DNA of 64,000 nucleotides from Methanosarcina sp. MTP4 (GTDB taxonomy: Archaea > Halobacteriota > Methanosarcinia > Methanosarcinales > Methanosarcinaceae). Position numbers and translations under genes: made by a program. The stretch's first letter is position 1, and the number at the start of each line of letters is the position of its first letter. Of the stretch, positions 8,917-18,784 are shown one piece after another. Below the pieces are notes generated by a model. That model made no database searches, was not told where the DNA came from, and was given only the letters and a program-made list of their open reading frames with translations. The DNA is taken from the NCBI RefSeq assembly GCF_000970045.1, contig NZ_CP009505.1, forward strand, positions 2,876,808-2,940,807, written 5' to 3'.

Positions 8917-9912
8917 ATGAAAAAGTACCTTCTACTCCCCGCAATTCTCATGATTATCTGCATCGTTACAGCCTTTTCCGGCTGCACGGAATCCGGTGAA
9001 AACGGCCCAGCCGAATTCAACGAAACTTCTGAGGAAGAAAGCCAGCAGATCGCCGAAGCCTATGTAAAAAACCTGGATTCTTACATAGAGTATCACCTGA
9101 CAGAACCGGTACTTCTAGAAAGCATGACCCTGCGATCTCCATACTCCTGGCAGTTCGTCTACGAATTCGACCTGGTATCTGAAAAAGATCCTGAAGTAAT
9201 CGATACTGCCACAGTAACAGTCACGGTTATCGAAGGAGAAGTAGTGGATTCGGTCTATGCACAGGGCAGCAGGTACAAACTGGGAATGCCCACAGGTTCC
9301 ATGGGTGTGGATTCCCTTCTGAAAAAACCGTTTTACGGTGCGGAAATCTTCGTATACGGCACGGTTTCGGATCTTGAAAAAGAGCCGGCAGCCTCATTTA
9401 AGCTGAACTGGGAAGGAGCTGTCCTGGACGTGGAAACGGTAGTAGCGGCTTCGGGCATTGAAGACATAGAAAACGGGGACTGGGTCATCGTTACAGGGAG
9501 CTTGAAAGCCGAAAAAGAAGACGGAAATGAAAATGAAACCGAAGGCGGCAAGAAACATGTCCTTCTCGCAAAAATGGTCCAGACCGAAGACCTTTCAGAG
9601 GACGAGATCTTCAGCAGCGAGATGGTCCAGGTGAACGAAGAAGCGATAGTCGTCCATGAAATTCCCGGAAACGCGACCGCCCAGAGCTACCGCGTCAGGT
9701 ACGAAATATGGGAAGATTACCTGAAAGTGGCGGCAGCAGAAGAAATTTTTGAAAACATTTCCCCGGAAAATCCCATCGAACTCAGGGTCGATGATGTAAA
9801 AGTCGGGAGCACGTACACCATCCGGGCCTTAATAAGGAATATGGAAGGAAAGATCCTTTCCGATGCCGAGCATGTGGGAGGTTTCGGGGAAGAAAAAGTT
9901 GGTCAGGATTGA
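8917..9912 (+). CDS. Predicted lipoprotein of unknown function
   Basis: A 331-residue exported lipoprotein. MKK plus a hydrophobic core runs into the lipobox AFSGC, giving cysteine at about residue 23. The region around residues 145-200 (GAEIFVYGTVSDL ... GDWVIVTGSL) looks like an OB-fold-type beta barrel. The C-terminal part ends in another beta-rich module (YTIRALIRNMEG). No catalytic motif is visible. AGAGG precedes the ATG by about seven bases. The next gene starts 35 bases downstream on the same strand and encodes a membrane protein, so the two probably form an operon. Function unknown. Confidence 0.75.
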   Translation: MKKYLLLPAILMIICIVTAFSGCTESGENGPAEFNETSEEESQQIAEAYVKNLDSYIEYHLTEPVLLESMTLRSPYSWQFVYEFDLVSEKDPEVIDTATVTVTVIEGEVVDSVYAQGSRYKLGMPTGSMGVDSLLKKPFYGAEIFVYGTVSDLEKEPAASFKLNWEGAVLDVETVVAASGIEDIENGDWVIVTGSLKAEKEDGNENETEGGKKHVLLAKMVQTEDLSEDEIFSSEMVQVNEEAIVVHEIPGNATAQSYRVRYEIWEDYLKVAAAEEIFENISPENPIELRVDDVKVGSTYTIRALIRNMEGKILSDAEHVGGFGEEKVGQD

Positions 9913-9946
9913 AATATAGAGATAAAAGAACCCCGGAAATGCCAGC

Positions 9947-10687
9947 ATGAAAAACCTGAAACTCTACCGCAGCTTTGTTCTTGCATTGCTAGTAACTTCA
10001 GTACTCCTGTACGGCGTAGAGTACCTTATGCTCGGGGACTCGGGGACTATCCTTACGGCGTTCATAGGCAACCTGGCATTCCTCCCGATAAACGTCCTCC
10101 TGGTCTCGATAATTATCCACCGGCTGATCAACGATATGGAAAGGAAAAACCGTATCGAGAAGCTGAACATGGTCATCGGAACTTTTTTCAGTCAGACTGG
10201 GACCCGGCTGTTAGGGTACTTTTCCGAGGCAGATCCGGAAATTGAAGAGATCAGAAAGTACCTTCTCGTGAAAAAGGACTGGGAAAAGAAGGATTTTACC
10301 GACGTGAACCGGAGGCTGAAAAATTATGAATACGCCATCACAGCCGGTCTCCTGGACCTGGAAGACCTCAGGGACTTTCTTGAACAGAGGAACACTTCCC
10401 TGCTTCGCCTGCTCGAAAACCCGGTAATGCTCGAGCACGAGACCTTTACCGAGCTCCTGAGAGCCGTCTTCCACCTGACCGAGGAACTGCTGAACCGGGA
10501 AGACCTGGACGAGCTTCCCCCGAGCGACCTTGAACACCTAGAAGGGGACGTAAAAAGGGTATACAGCCTCCTGGTCTACGAGTGGGTAGCTTACATGGAG
10601 TACCTGAAGAACAATTATCCGTATCTTTTTTCGCTTTCCATGCGGACGAACCCCTTTGATAGGGAAGCTTCCCCTGTGGTGAAATGA
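9947..10687 (+). CDS. Membrane-anchored helical protein, conserved hypothetical
   Basis: A 246-residue protein with two N-terminal membrane helices (about residues 9-25 and 36-60) and a long, charged, helical cytoplasmic part containing LEDLRDFLEQRN and a motif-like LLVYEWVAYMEYLKNNYPY near the end. Not recognised as an enzyme. Its likely partner is the upstream lipoprotein, 35 bases away, suggesting a paired extracellular/cytoplasmic unit across the membrane. This is inference from position only. Confidence 0.65.
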   Translation: MKNLKLYRSFVLALLVTSVLLYGVEYLMLGDSGTILTAFIGNLAFLPINVLLVSIIIHRLINDMERKNRIEKLNMVIGTFFSQTGTRLLGYFSEADPEIEEIRKYLLVKKDWEKKDFTDVNRRLKNYEYAITAGLLDLEDLRDFLEQRNTSLLRLLENPVMLEHETFTELLRAVFHLTEELLNREDLDELPPSDLEHLEGDVKRVYSLLVYEWVAYMEYLKNNYPYLFSLSMRTNPFDREASPVVK

Positions 10688-11196
10688 CTGAAGGCATTAT
10701 GAAGCCCCATTTCATTGAAACCACATTTCCTTAAAATACGATTTTACCGGAACCTTATTCTCCGGACTTATCCTATAGAAATCTAATTCCACTGAAATAT
10801 TACTCCCCGGTTTTATTCCTTCTTAGCCTTATCCCCGATGAACCTTTTTCTCTCTGGAAGTGAGAGGCACTTCTTCCTTAAAAAAATAAAATATTCTATT
10901 TAAGTTTATATTAACTGAAATTTGGGACTAAAACCTGAAAGAAAGTAAATATTTACTACACGTGGTTAATCCTGCAAGTTATATTTTTTACAGGTTTTTA
11001 GGCGATTTTTTCGGATTATAAACCCATTAGAAGCTTATTTTTTGAAATAATCTAAAAAAAGTAGCTAAAAAGTACACCCTACAGTGCAAATATTAAAGAT
11101 GAGTTAAAAATTATAGAACCCGAATATATATTAACTAAGAATATAATACTAATTTATTAATTTTAAAGAATTTATTAAAAATTATTTTGTAAGTAA
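10688..11196. other. AT-rich promoter region of the first beta-helix gene
   Basis: No coding region is seen. The last 85 bases (from about 11112, including ATTAACTAAGAATATAATAC) are nearly the same as those before the second beta-helix gene at about 14695-14777, so the promoter and leader were duplicated with the gene. TATA-like strings are abundant. Confidence 0.5.
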
Positions 11197-11244
11197 ATGA
11201 AAGAAAAGTTGAATGTGTTTCATAAAAACCCAAGAGTGAGAAAA

Positions 11245-14200
11245 GTGGCTAAAAACAAAATTACAACCCTTGTACCTTTTATGCTTCTCCTGATACTTCT
11301 GGTGGGAGTAGTGACAGCAGTGGCACCTCCAGAGCCAGGCGTCCTTTATGTCGATGACGTGGATGACGGCGAAGGAGGCAACTTCTCAACGATACAGGAA
11401 GCCGTAGACTATGCGGTTTCCGGAGACACAATCCTGGTTTACCCGGGCACATACACGGAAAATGTTGATGTATTCAGAGAACTGACAATACAGTCCGTAT
11501 CCGGCAATCCGGAAGATACGGTTCTTAATCCCTCCGGTTCTGACAATGCTTTTGATGTCAGTGCAAATAACGTGACCATCAGCGGATTTAAAATCAATTT
11601 CCCCATGGCTACTTACGGCAAAGCAGCGGTAAGCATTTCATCCCGGAATAACACAATCCTCAACAATGTCATCTCGATCACATACACGGGGTCCTGGTAT
11701 AACACATACGGAATCTATCTGACAGGAAGTTCAGCCCGGGATAACACAATTCTCGGCAACACAATCACAGGAAGTAATTACGGGAACGTATACGGCATAT
11801 ATCTTAATCGCGCATCCCCGAATAACAGGATTCTCGGCAACACAATCACAGAATGTAATTACGGCCTTCAACTCCATTATTCCGAAGGAAACGAACTGAG
11901 AAACAACATAATGGAGAATAATTCCTACAACTTCCATGCTGGATGGGAAGACTTTAACAATGATATCGATACCAGCAATCTCGTAAATGGAAAACCGATT
12001 TATTATCTTGTAAATGAGTCGGACATTTCTGCGGATTATTTCTCCAATGCAGGAACAATATACCTTATTAACTGTTCTGGCGTAACGGTCAGGGACCAGA
12101 CCCTGGTAAACAATTACCATGGAATATTCCTTTTCAACACCAGCGACTCTAATATTGAAAATAACAATGTAAGTTCAAACGAATATGGCATTTACCTTGA
12201 GTACTCAAACGACAACAACTTCATCGGGAACGATGTCTTCAACAATGATGAAGAGGGCATCAACCTCGAGTACTCTAACAGCAATACCATCATCGGGAAC
12301 AACGCAAGCCTGAACTATAAGGGAATCAGGCTAGGAGATTCCCAGTTCAACACCGTAAGCAACAACGTTGCAAACGCCAACGACGCCCCTGGAATCGTGC
12401 TCTGCTATGCGGACAACAACACCGTAAGTTCAAACACGGTGCTTGACAACAATGGAAAAGGTATAAACCTGTATTACAGTTCCAACAACATCCTGGATTA
12501 CAATACGGTAATAGGGTCTTCAGCGAAAGGAATTGACCTGTATTCAGATTGCAATTACAACAGCCTCATCGGCAATACCGTGACCCACAGCAGCTGCAAG
12601 GGCATTAATGTAGACGGGTACCACAACACGCTTACAGGCAACAACGTAAGCTATAATGGCGGTCCAGGAATCGGCTTATATGATGACGAATCTGGTAACA
12701 CTACCCTGACAGATAACGTTGTTAGTTATAATGACAAACACGGCATAATCCTGAAGGGTTCGGACAACTACGCTGCAAGCAATACAGTGTGCAATAATGG
12801 CGAAAACGGTATCCAAGTAAAGGATTCAGACAATTACGTTGCAGGCAATACGGTGTGCAACAATGAATACGGGGGAATTTTCATCGGGACCTGTGACGGG
12901 TCAAGCAATAACACGGTAATTGAGAACACTGTCAGGAACAATCTCGTGGGTATTGTTTTCAGAGACCTCTATGACAGCGAGGTAACCAACAATACCATAA
13001 CAGACAACGGAATAATGGGAATTTACCTTTCAGAGTCCGAAAACCTCACCCTGCAAGACAACACCGTGAGCTCAAACGGATACCTGGAAGAAGAATACTA
13101 CAAGGCCGCTTCAGTCGTTAACTCTGATGAAAAGGAAGAATGCATCAAGCGTTCGGAAGAGCACGATATTGTAGAAGAAACCGACTTTTCAATGGCTTCA
13201 GACCTGCTGCTGGGCGAGGGCATGGGTCCTTTTGGAGCAGGCATCTACCTTGAGTTTTCCAGCGAGAACTGCCTGATTGGCAACTCTGTTGAAAACAACA
13301 GCGATACCGGACTTTACTTCATCGGTTCCTGGAACAACACAATTTACGACAACTACTTCAACAACACGAATAACACCAAATTCGAAGATGGATTACTGTT
13401 CACAGAGATTCCGGTTGAAGAAGAAGGAAACAACACCTGGAACATCAACCTGACTGAAGGCACGAACATTGTGGGCGGGCCTTACCTCGGAGGAAACTTC
13501 TGGGCCCTTCCGAACGGGACAGGCTGGAGCCAGACCTGTAACGATACCGACGGAGACTGGATCTGCGACCTTCCCTACAATGTCACTGAAGATGGGGAAA
13601 GCGTGGACTACTTCCCGCTGATCGATTTCCCGGAGCCTGAACCGGAACCAGAACCGGCACCTGTGAAAAGAAGCAGCAGCAGCGGTTCTCCCACCTATAT
13701 CCCGCCTCCGGCAGGGGAAAATGCAGGACCTGTTGACTCGGCCCAGAAAAAAGTCGTTGCAGGCCAGGAAAGCAGTGTCCAATTCCCGAACCCGGAGAAC
13801 GGGGTGCTCGGAGTCGGCTTCAAGTCAAAAGGATACTCCGGAATGGTTATTGTAAGGGTTGAAGGAGCCTATGAAGGAGACAGTGGCAGCAACAATAAGC
13901 CCAACGGCAAAGTTTACAGGCACGTGAAGATCCTTGTCGGAAACGAACGCTTTGAGGAAAACATAGACCAGGGCTACATCGAGTTCAGGGTCCCGAAAAG
14001 CTGGATGGAAGAAAATAACATCGACCCGGCTACAATTGGCCTGAACAGGTACCACGACGAAGCCTGGAACCCTCTCTCAACCGAGATGACCGGGGAAGAT
14101 GAGGAATTCTACTACTTCAGAGCCGAAACCCCGGGCTTTTCCCTCTATGCAATCACAGGAGAGGCGAAAAGCAGCGGAGAAGTGGATGGAACTGAGGTAA

Positions 14201-14352
14201 TTACTCCGAACGAAGAAGAAACCGGAACCGAAACCGGAGAAGAGCAGACTAAGCCCGGAGAAAGCGAAAGTGCACCTGGCTTCGAAAGCATCTTTGCGGC
14301 CCTTGGAATCCTTGGTTCTGCGTTCCTTGTAAGAAAAGAGATGTTTAAATAA
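11245..14352 (+). CDS. Giant beta-helix (NosD/PbH1-repeat) surface protein with PGF-pre-PGF and PGF-CTERM
   Basis: An exported surface protein of about 1035 residues. A signal peptide (LVPFMLLLILLVGVVTAVA) is followed by GGNFSTIQEAVDYAVSGD, typical at the start of NosD-like right-handed beta-helices. Dozens of short repeats follow (patterns such as NTVSNN and GIYLEYSN, about residues 90-800). A proline/serine hinge, a PGF-pre-PGF domain (about 850-990, ending in ETPGFSLYAI) and an APGFESIFAALGILG archaeosortase tail complete it. An upstream ATG at 11197 is in frame, but the sister gene cannot use the equivalent one, so the GTG at 11245 is preferred. Such repeats usually bind polysaccharides or form fibres. 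The ligand is unknown. Confidence 0.85.
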   Translation: MAKNKITTLVPFMLLLILLVGVVTAVAPPEPGVLYVDDVDDGEGGNFSTIQEAVDYAVSGDTILVYPGTYTENVDVFRELTIQSVSGNPEDTVLNPSGSDNAFDVSANNVTISGFKINFPMATYGKAAVSISSRNNTILNNVISITYTGSWYNTYGIYLTGSSARDNTILGNTITGSNYGNVYGIYLNRASPNNRILGNTITECNYGLQLHYSEGNELRNNIMENNSYNFHAGWEDFNNDIDTSNLVNGKPIYYLVNESDISADYFSNAGTIYLINCSGVTVRDQTLVNNYHGIFLFNTSDSNIENNNVSSNEYGIYLEYSNDNNFIGNDVFNNDEEGINLEYSNSNTIIGNNASLNYKGIRLGDSQFNTVSNNVANANDAPGIVLCYADNNTVSSNTVLDNNGKGINLYYSSNNILDYNTVIGSSAKGIDLYSDCNYNSLIGNTVTHSSCKGINVDGYHNTLTGNNVSYNGGPGIGLYDDESGNTTLTDNVVSYNDKHGIILKGSDNYAASNTVCNNGENGIQVKDSDNYVAGNTVCNNEYGGIFIGTCDGSSNNTVIENTVRNNLVGIVFRDLYDSEVTNNTITDNGIMGIYLSESENLTLQDNTVSSNGYLEEEYYKAASVVNSDEKEECIKRSEEHDIVEETDFSMASDLLLGEGMGPFGAGIYLEFSSENCLIGNSVENNSDTGLYFIGSWNNTIYDNYFNNTNNTKFEDGLLFTEIPVEEEGNNTWNINLTEGTNIVGGPYLGGNFWALPNGTGWSQTCNDTDGDWICDLPYNVTEDGESVDYFPLIDFPEPEPEPEPAPVKRSSSSGSPTYIPPPAGENAGPVDSAQKKVVAGQESSVQFPNPENGVLGVGFKSKGYSGMVIVRVEGAYEGDSGSNNKPNGKVYRHVKILVGNERFEENIDQGYIEFRVPKSWMEENNIDPATIGLNRYHDEAWNPLSTEMTGEDEEFYYFRAETPGFSLYAITGEAKSSGEVDGTEVITPNEEETGTETGEEQTKPGESESAPGFESIFAALGILGSAFLVRKEMFK
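13221..14340 (+). repeat. Near-identical 1.1-kb block, copy 1
   Basis: The 3' third of this gene matches 17238-18357 with only about a dozen to fifteen base differences by eye, while the upstream beta-helix parts are clearly diverged. Confidence 0.9.
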
Positions 14353-14777
14353 ACAAAAAATGATAGATGTGCAAGGGCTTTTACAGTCCTCACATTTTTC
14401 ACCTTTTCTCTATTTTCTGAATTTATTTCACTTCGTTATTTATTTCTTATTTTTGAAAAAGAAACATGTTGAGTTTTATTGCTTGAAATTCAGGGTGAAA
14501 ACTCAGAAGAAAACAAAGATTTAAATTCTTCATATTTATCCGGAAAAGTTCTTACAGGTTCAAAAATTTCTTTGTAGACCCCTGATTTTCGTATTGATTT
14601 TAAACCTTCAAAAAGCCCTTTTTTGAAATTAAGTCCTAGAAAAGGCAGAAAAAACAAGCTTGTATAAAAAATCATTTTTAAAAATATAAGATTATAAAAC
14701 CCTTAAATATATTAACTAAGAATATAATACTAAGTAATTAATTTTGATAAATGTATTAAAAATTATTTTGCAAGTAG
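14353..14777. other. Intergenic region between the two beta-helix genes
   Basis: AT-rich with no convincing gene. Its last 85 bases duplicate the promoter and leader of the first gene. Confidence 0.5.
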
Positions 14778-14834
14778 ATGGAAAAAAAGTTGAATGTGTT
14801 TCATAAAAACCCAAGGGTGAGAAAAAGTGGCTAA
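14778..14834 (+). other. 18-codon upstream reading frame overlapping the beta-helix start
   Basis: The ATG matching the 5' ATG of the sister gene opens an 18-codon frame (MEKKLNVFHKNPRVRKSG) ending at TAA 14832-14834. It overlaps the GTG start at 14827. One extra A in an A-run puts it out of frame, whereas the sister copy reads through. Confidence 0.6.
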
Positions 14835-17800
14835 AAACAAAATTTCGATCCTCATACCTTTTATGCTTCTTCTGATACTTCTGGTGGGAGCATCAACAGC
14901 AGTGGCACCTGCCATGGCAGGAGACAAGTATGTAGACGGTGAAGGCATAGGAGGAAACTACTCCTCAATACAGGAAGCTGTGAGTGTGTCTTTGCCCGGA
15001 GACACGATTTACGTTTATCCCGGGGAATACTGGGAAAACGTGGTCGTGGATGTGGCAGACCTGCGCATCCTTTCAGTTTCGGGAAACCCTGAAGACACAA
15101 TCATTTTTCCTGATGACACAATGGAACATGTTTTCGACGTCAGCGCAAACAACGTCACAATAAGCGGATTCAGCCTGCTGAATCCTGACATATATACATA
15201 TTCCTTAAGCTTTGAGAACGCCGGAATATACCTGACATCGTCGGAAAACACGATATCAAACAATATAATATCAGGAACCAGTTACGGCATTTATCTGGAT
15301 TGCTCGGACAACAACGATATCAATGACAACACAATAGCATCCAACCAGAAATACGGTGTTTTTGTAAACTGTTCCGATTACAACAGCTTCCTCAACAATG
15401 AAATGAGTCTGAACGAATGGGGAGGCATTTACATCGAAGATTCCGATTATGCCGAGTTCACCAACAATAACGTAACCGGGATCCCTGAGCTATATTGGGC
15501 AACCGTGGAGTCCTCCTTTGAAGAAAGCTCTGGCTCCCTCGAAGAATACAGCAGTGAAGATCCTGAAAAGCCCCATGACAGGGAGATGGCAAAAGAGGTC
15601 TACGGTGTCGATTACGAGTCTTCGGAAGGGTGTTCCTACGGGGACCAGTACCACGGCATTTACATGCTCAACTGTAACCACAGCACCCTTGACAGCAACG
15701 ATGTAACCCTCAGCGGGAAAACCGGGATTTATGCCAGAGGATATGACAACAGCTTTGACGGCAACAACGTTAGCAATAACTGCTGGTCCGGAATCCATAT
15801 CGAAGGCGGCGAAAATGACCTTTACGACAATATCGTAAACGACAACGAATACTGTGGAATTCGTCTGGGGAAGATTGACTGGGACAATTACACAGCAATT
15901 GCAAGCAACAACAATGAACTGGTCAATAATAACGTGTCCCTGAACGGGTACTGCGGAATCCGCATAGACGGCGATTACAACGAGCTTCGGGAAAACGACG
16001 TAATTGACAATAACTACTGCGGCATCCGCATAGGCAGCAAGACAAGCAGCATAGAAGGTTACATCATATTTGAGAGCAACCACAGCACACTGGTCAATAA
16101 CGATGTGTCCTATAACGGGGAAAGCGGGATCCGCATAGACGGCTCCTCCAACACACTCACCGACAATGATGTGATCGGCAACGACGGAAGCGGTATTCGC
16201 ATGGGGAATGCATACTATGACTGTTTGAGCAGCGATAATATCATAAGCGGAAATAACGCTTCCTTTAACTATTGTTGCGGGATTTACATGGAAGGGGAAA
16301 ACAACTCAATATCCGATAATACCGTAATTGAGAATGATGACGAAGGCATCAACCTCGAGTACTCCAACAACAATACAATCACCGGGAACAACGCAAGCCT
16401 GAACTATAAAGGGATAAGGCTGGATGAGTCCCAGTTCAACATCGTAAGCAACAACATTGTAAACGCCAATGACTACCCCGGAATCGTGCTCTGCTATGCG
16501 GACAACAACACCGTAAGTTCAAACACGGTACTTGACGGGGATGCAAAAGGTATCAACGTCTACGAAAGCGACCACAATACCCTGATAGGAAACACTGTAA
16601 ACAATAGTGGAGCCATGGGTCTGCACCTGTACTACAGCTCCTACAATACCGTAGTTGATAATGTTATAACATACAGCGAGTGCGTGGGTCTCAAAGTTGA
16701 AGACGGCTGCTACAACACCCTTACAGGAAACACCGTAAGTTTCAACGACGGTGCCGGGATTGTCATTTATGATGATGACTCGCACAACACAACCATAGAA
16801 AACAATGTTGTAAACAACAACGGCTGCAACGGTATCCGCGTAAAGGGTTCGGACAACTACGTTGCAGGCAATACCGTGTGCAATAATGAAGACTGGGGTA
16901 TTTTCGTCGGAACCTGCGACGTATCAAGCAATAATACAGTAATTGAAAACACTGTCAGGAACAATCTCATGGGTATTGTTTTCAGAAGCCTCTATGACAG
17001 TGAGGTGGCCAGCAATACCGTAACTGACAACGGAATAATTGGAATTTGTCTTTCAGAGTCCGAAAACCTCATCCTGCAAAGCAACATCGTGAACTCAAAC
17101 GGGTACCTGGTAGAGGAAGAAGAGGAAGAATACTACGGGGCAGCCTCAGTCGTTAACTCTGATGAAAAGAAAGAATGCAGCAAGCGTTCAGAAGAACCTG
17201 ACATTGTAATGGCTTCAGAGTTGGTGCTGGGAGAAGGCATGGGTCCTTTTGGAGCAGGCATCTACCTTGAGTTTTCCAGCGAGAACTGCCTGATTGGCAA
17301 CTCTGTTGAAAACAACAGCGATACCGGACTTTACTTCATCGGTTCCTGGAACAACACAATTTACGACAACTACTTCAACAACACGAATAACACCAAATTC
17401 GAAGATGGATTACTGTTCACAGAGATTCCGGTTGAAGAAGAAGGAAACAACACCTGGAACATCAACCTGACTGAAGGCACGAACATCATGGGCGGGCCTT
17501 ACCTTGGAGGAAACTTCTGGGCGCTTCCGAACGGAACAGGCTGGAGCCAGACCTGTAACGATACCGACGGAGACTGGATCTGCGACCTTCCCTACAATGT
17601 CACTGAAGATGGGGAAAGCGTGGACTACTTCCCGCTGATCGATTTCCCGGAGCCTGAACCAGAGCCAGAACCGGCACCTGTGAAAAGAAGCAGCAGCAGC
17701 GGTTCTCCCACCTATATCCCGCCTCCGGCAGGGGAAAATGCAGGACCTGTTGACTCGGCCCAGAAAAAAGTCGTTGCAGGACAGGAAAGCAGTGTCCAAT

Positions 17801-18369
17801 TCCCGAACCCGGAGAACGGGGTGCTCGGAGTCGGCTTCAAGTCAAAAGGATACTCCGGAATGGTTATTGTAAGGGTTGAAGGAGCCGATGAAGGAGACAG
17901 TGGCAGCAACAATAAGCCCAACGGCAAAGTTTACAGGCACGTGAAGATCCTTGTCGGAAACGAACGCTTCGAGGAAAACATAGACCAGGGCTACATCGAG
18001 TTCAGGGTTCCGAAAAGCTGGATGGAAGAAAATAACATCGACCCGGCTACAATTGGCCTGAACAGGTACCACGACGAAGCCTGGAACCCTCTCTCAACCG
18101 AGATGACCGGGGAAGATGAGGAATTCTACTACTTCAGAGCCGAAACCCCGGGCTTCTCCCTCTATGCAATCACAGGAGAAGCGAAAAGCAGCGGAGAAGT
18201 GGATGGAACTGAGGTAATTACTCCAAACGAAGAAGAAACCGGAACCGAAACCGGAGAAGAGCAGACTAAGCCCGGAGAAAGCGAAAGTGCACCTGGCTTC
18301 GAAAGCATCTTTGCGGCCCTTGGAATCCTTGGTTCTGCGTTCCTTGTAAGAAAAGAGATACTCAAATAA
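14827..18369 (+). CDS. Second giant beta-helix surface protein with PGF-pre-PGF and PGF-CTERM
   Basis: An 1180-residue paralog of the preceding gene with the same plan: signal peptide (LIPFMLLLILLVGASTAVA), GGNYSSIQEAVSVSLPGD, a long NosD-type beta-helix with repeats such as YCGIRIDGDYN, then PGF-pre-PGF and an APGFESIFAALGILG tail. The helix section is longer than in the sister and contains a serine/glutamate-rich insert (about residues 225-260). The start must be GTG: the upstream ATG frame terminates. GGGTGAG six bases before the GTG is a good ribosome site. The 3' third is almost identical to the sister gene, consistent with recent duplication followed by gene conversion. Confidence 0.88.
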   Translation: MAKNKISILIPFMLLLILLVGASTAVAPAMAGDKYVDGEGIGGNYSSIQEAVSVSLPGDTIYVYPGEYWENVVVDVADLRILSVSGNPEDTIIFPDDTMEHVFDVSANNVTISGFSLLNPDIYTYSLSFENAGIYLTSSENTISNNIISGTSYGIYLDCSDNNDINDNTIASNQKYGVFVNCSDYNSFLNNEMSLNEWGGIYIEDSDYAEFTNNNVTGIPELYWATVESSFEESSGSLEEYSSEDPEKPHDREMAKEVYGVDYESSEGCSYGDQYHGIYMLNCNHSTLDSNDVTLSGKTGIYARGYDNSFDGNNVSNNCWSGIHIEGGENDLYDNIVNDNEYCGIRLGKIDWDNYTAIASNNNELVNNNVSLNGYCGIRIDGDYNELRENDVIDNNYCGIRIGSKTSSIEGYIIFESNHSTLVNNDVSYNGESGIRIDGSSNTLTDNDVIGNDGSGIRMGNAYYDCLSSDNIISGNNASFNYCCGIYMEGENNSISDNTVIENDDEGINLEYSNNNTITGNNASLNYKGIRLDESQFNIVSNNIVNANDYPGIVLCYADNNTVSSNTVLDGDAKGINVYESDHNTLIGNTVNNSGAMGLHLYYSSYNTVVDNVITYSECVGLKVEDGCYNTLTGNTVSFNDGAGIVIYDDDSHNTTIENNVVNNNGCNGIRVKGSDNYVAGNTVCNNEDWGIFVGTCDVSSNNTVIENTVRNNLMGIVFRSLYDSEVASNTVTDNGIIGICLSESENLILQSNIVNSNGYLVEEEEEEYYGAASVVNSDEKKECSKRSEEPDIVMASELVLGEGMGPFGAGIYLEFSSENCLIGNSVENNSDTGLYFIGSWNNTIYDNYFNNTNNTKFEDGLLFTEIPVEEEGNNTWNINLTEGTNIMGGPYLGGNFWALPNGTGWSQTCNDTDGDWICDLPYNVTEDGESVDYFPLIDFPEPEPEPEPAPVKRSSSSGSPTYIPPPAGENAGPVDSAQKKVVAGQESSVQFPNPENGVLGVGFKSKGYSGMVIVRVEGADEGDSGSNNKPNGKVYRHVKILVGNERFEENIDQGYIEFRVPKSWMEENNIDPATIGLNRYHDEAWNPLSTEMTGEDEEFYYFRAETPGFSLYAITGEAKSSGEVDGTEVITPNEEETGTETGEEQTKPGESESAPGFESIFAALGILGSAFLVRKEILK
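17238..18357 (+). repeat. Near-identical 1.1-kb block, copy 2
   Basis: Partner of 13221-14340. It covers the end of the helix region, the PGF-pre-PGF domain and most of the sorting tail. Confidence 0.9.
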
Positions 18370-18425
18370 AGAAGCATCCGGGAAAATAAATCGAGAATAA
18401 AAATCGAGAATAAAAATCGGAAAAA

Positions 18426-18450
18426 GAAGACAGAAGAAATTTCTGTCTTC
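18426..18450. terminator. Bidirectional terminator hairpin between convergent genes
   Basis: GAAGACAGAA (18426-18435) and TTCTGTCTTC (18441-18450) pair perfectly over 10 bp with a 5-base loop. Pyrimidine-rich ACTTTTCTTTTTTC follows on the plus side. It overlaps the stop codon of the minus-strand gene. Confidence 0.6.
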
Positions 18451-18784
18451 ACTTTTCTTTTTTCTTTGTAACCTTAGCCATTAACCCTTTGACGTCTCCC
18501 TTAACGTCAGATGCAAGCTTTTTTGCAGAATCTCCTGTGCTATCAGCCAGTTTTTCAACTTTGCCTGTGATTCTTTTGACCTCATTTTTCACATCAATGG
18601 ATTTGACATCTCCGGAAAGGGACTTTATATCCCCGTTTATGCTCTTTGCAAGCTTTGAGGCTTCATCACCGGTCCTCTTTGCAAGGTCATCTATGTCGCT
18701 TCCAAGTTTCCCGATTCTTTCCTGAACCCCGGAACCTTTCTTGACGGTTTCTTCTTTCTTTTCGTCTTCCATTAGTTTAGCCAC
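18449..18784 (-). CDS. Small charged coiled-coil protein
   Basis: A 111-residue, lysine/aspartate-rich, wholly helical protein with no hydrophobic membrane segment. Repeating units such as KLADSTGDSAKKLASDVKGD and DLAKRTGDEASKLAKSI give an 11-residue-like periodicity, reminiscent of LEA/apolipoprotein-type stress proteins. I do not recognise a named family. The start is GTG at 18782-18784 (MAKLMED) with GGGGG a few bases upstream; the ATG four codons in is an alternative. It is convergent with the second beta-helix gene. A desiccation or osmotic role would be speculation. Confidence 0.65.
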   Translation of the reverse strand: MAKLMEDEKKEETVKKGSGVQERIGKLGSDIDDLAKRTGDEASKLAKSINGDIKSLSGDVKSIDVKNEVKRITGKVEKLADSTGDSAKKLASDVKGDVKGLMAKVTKKKEK

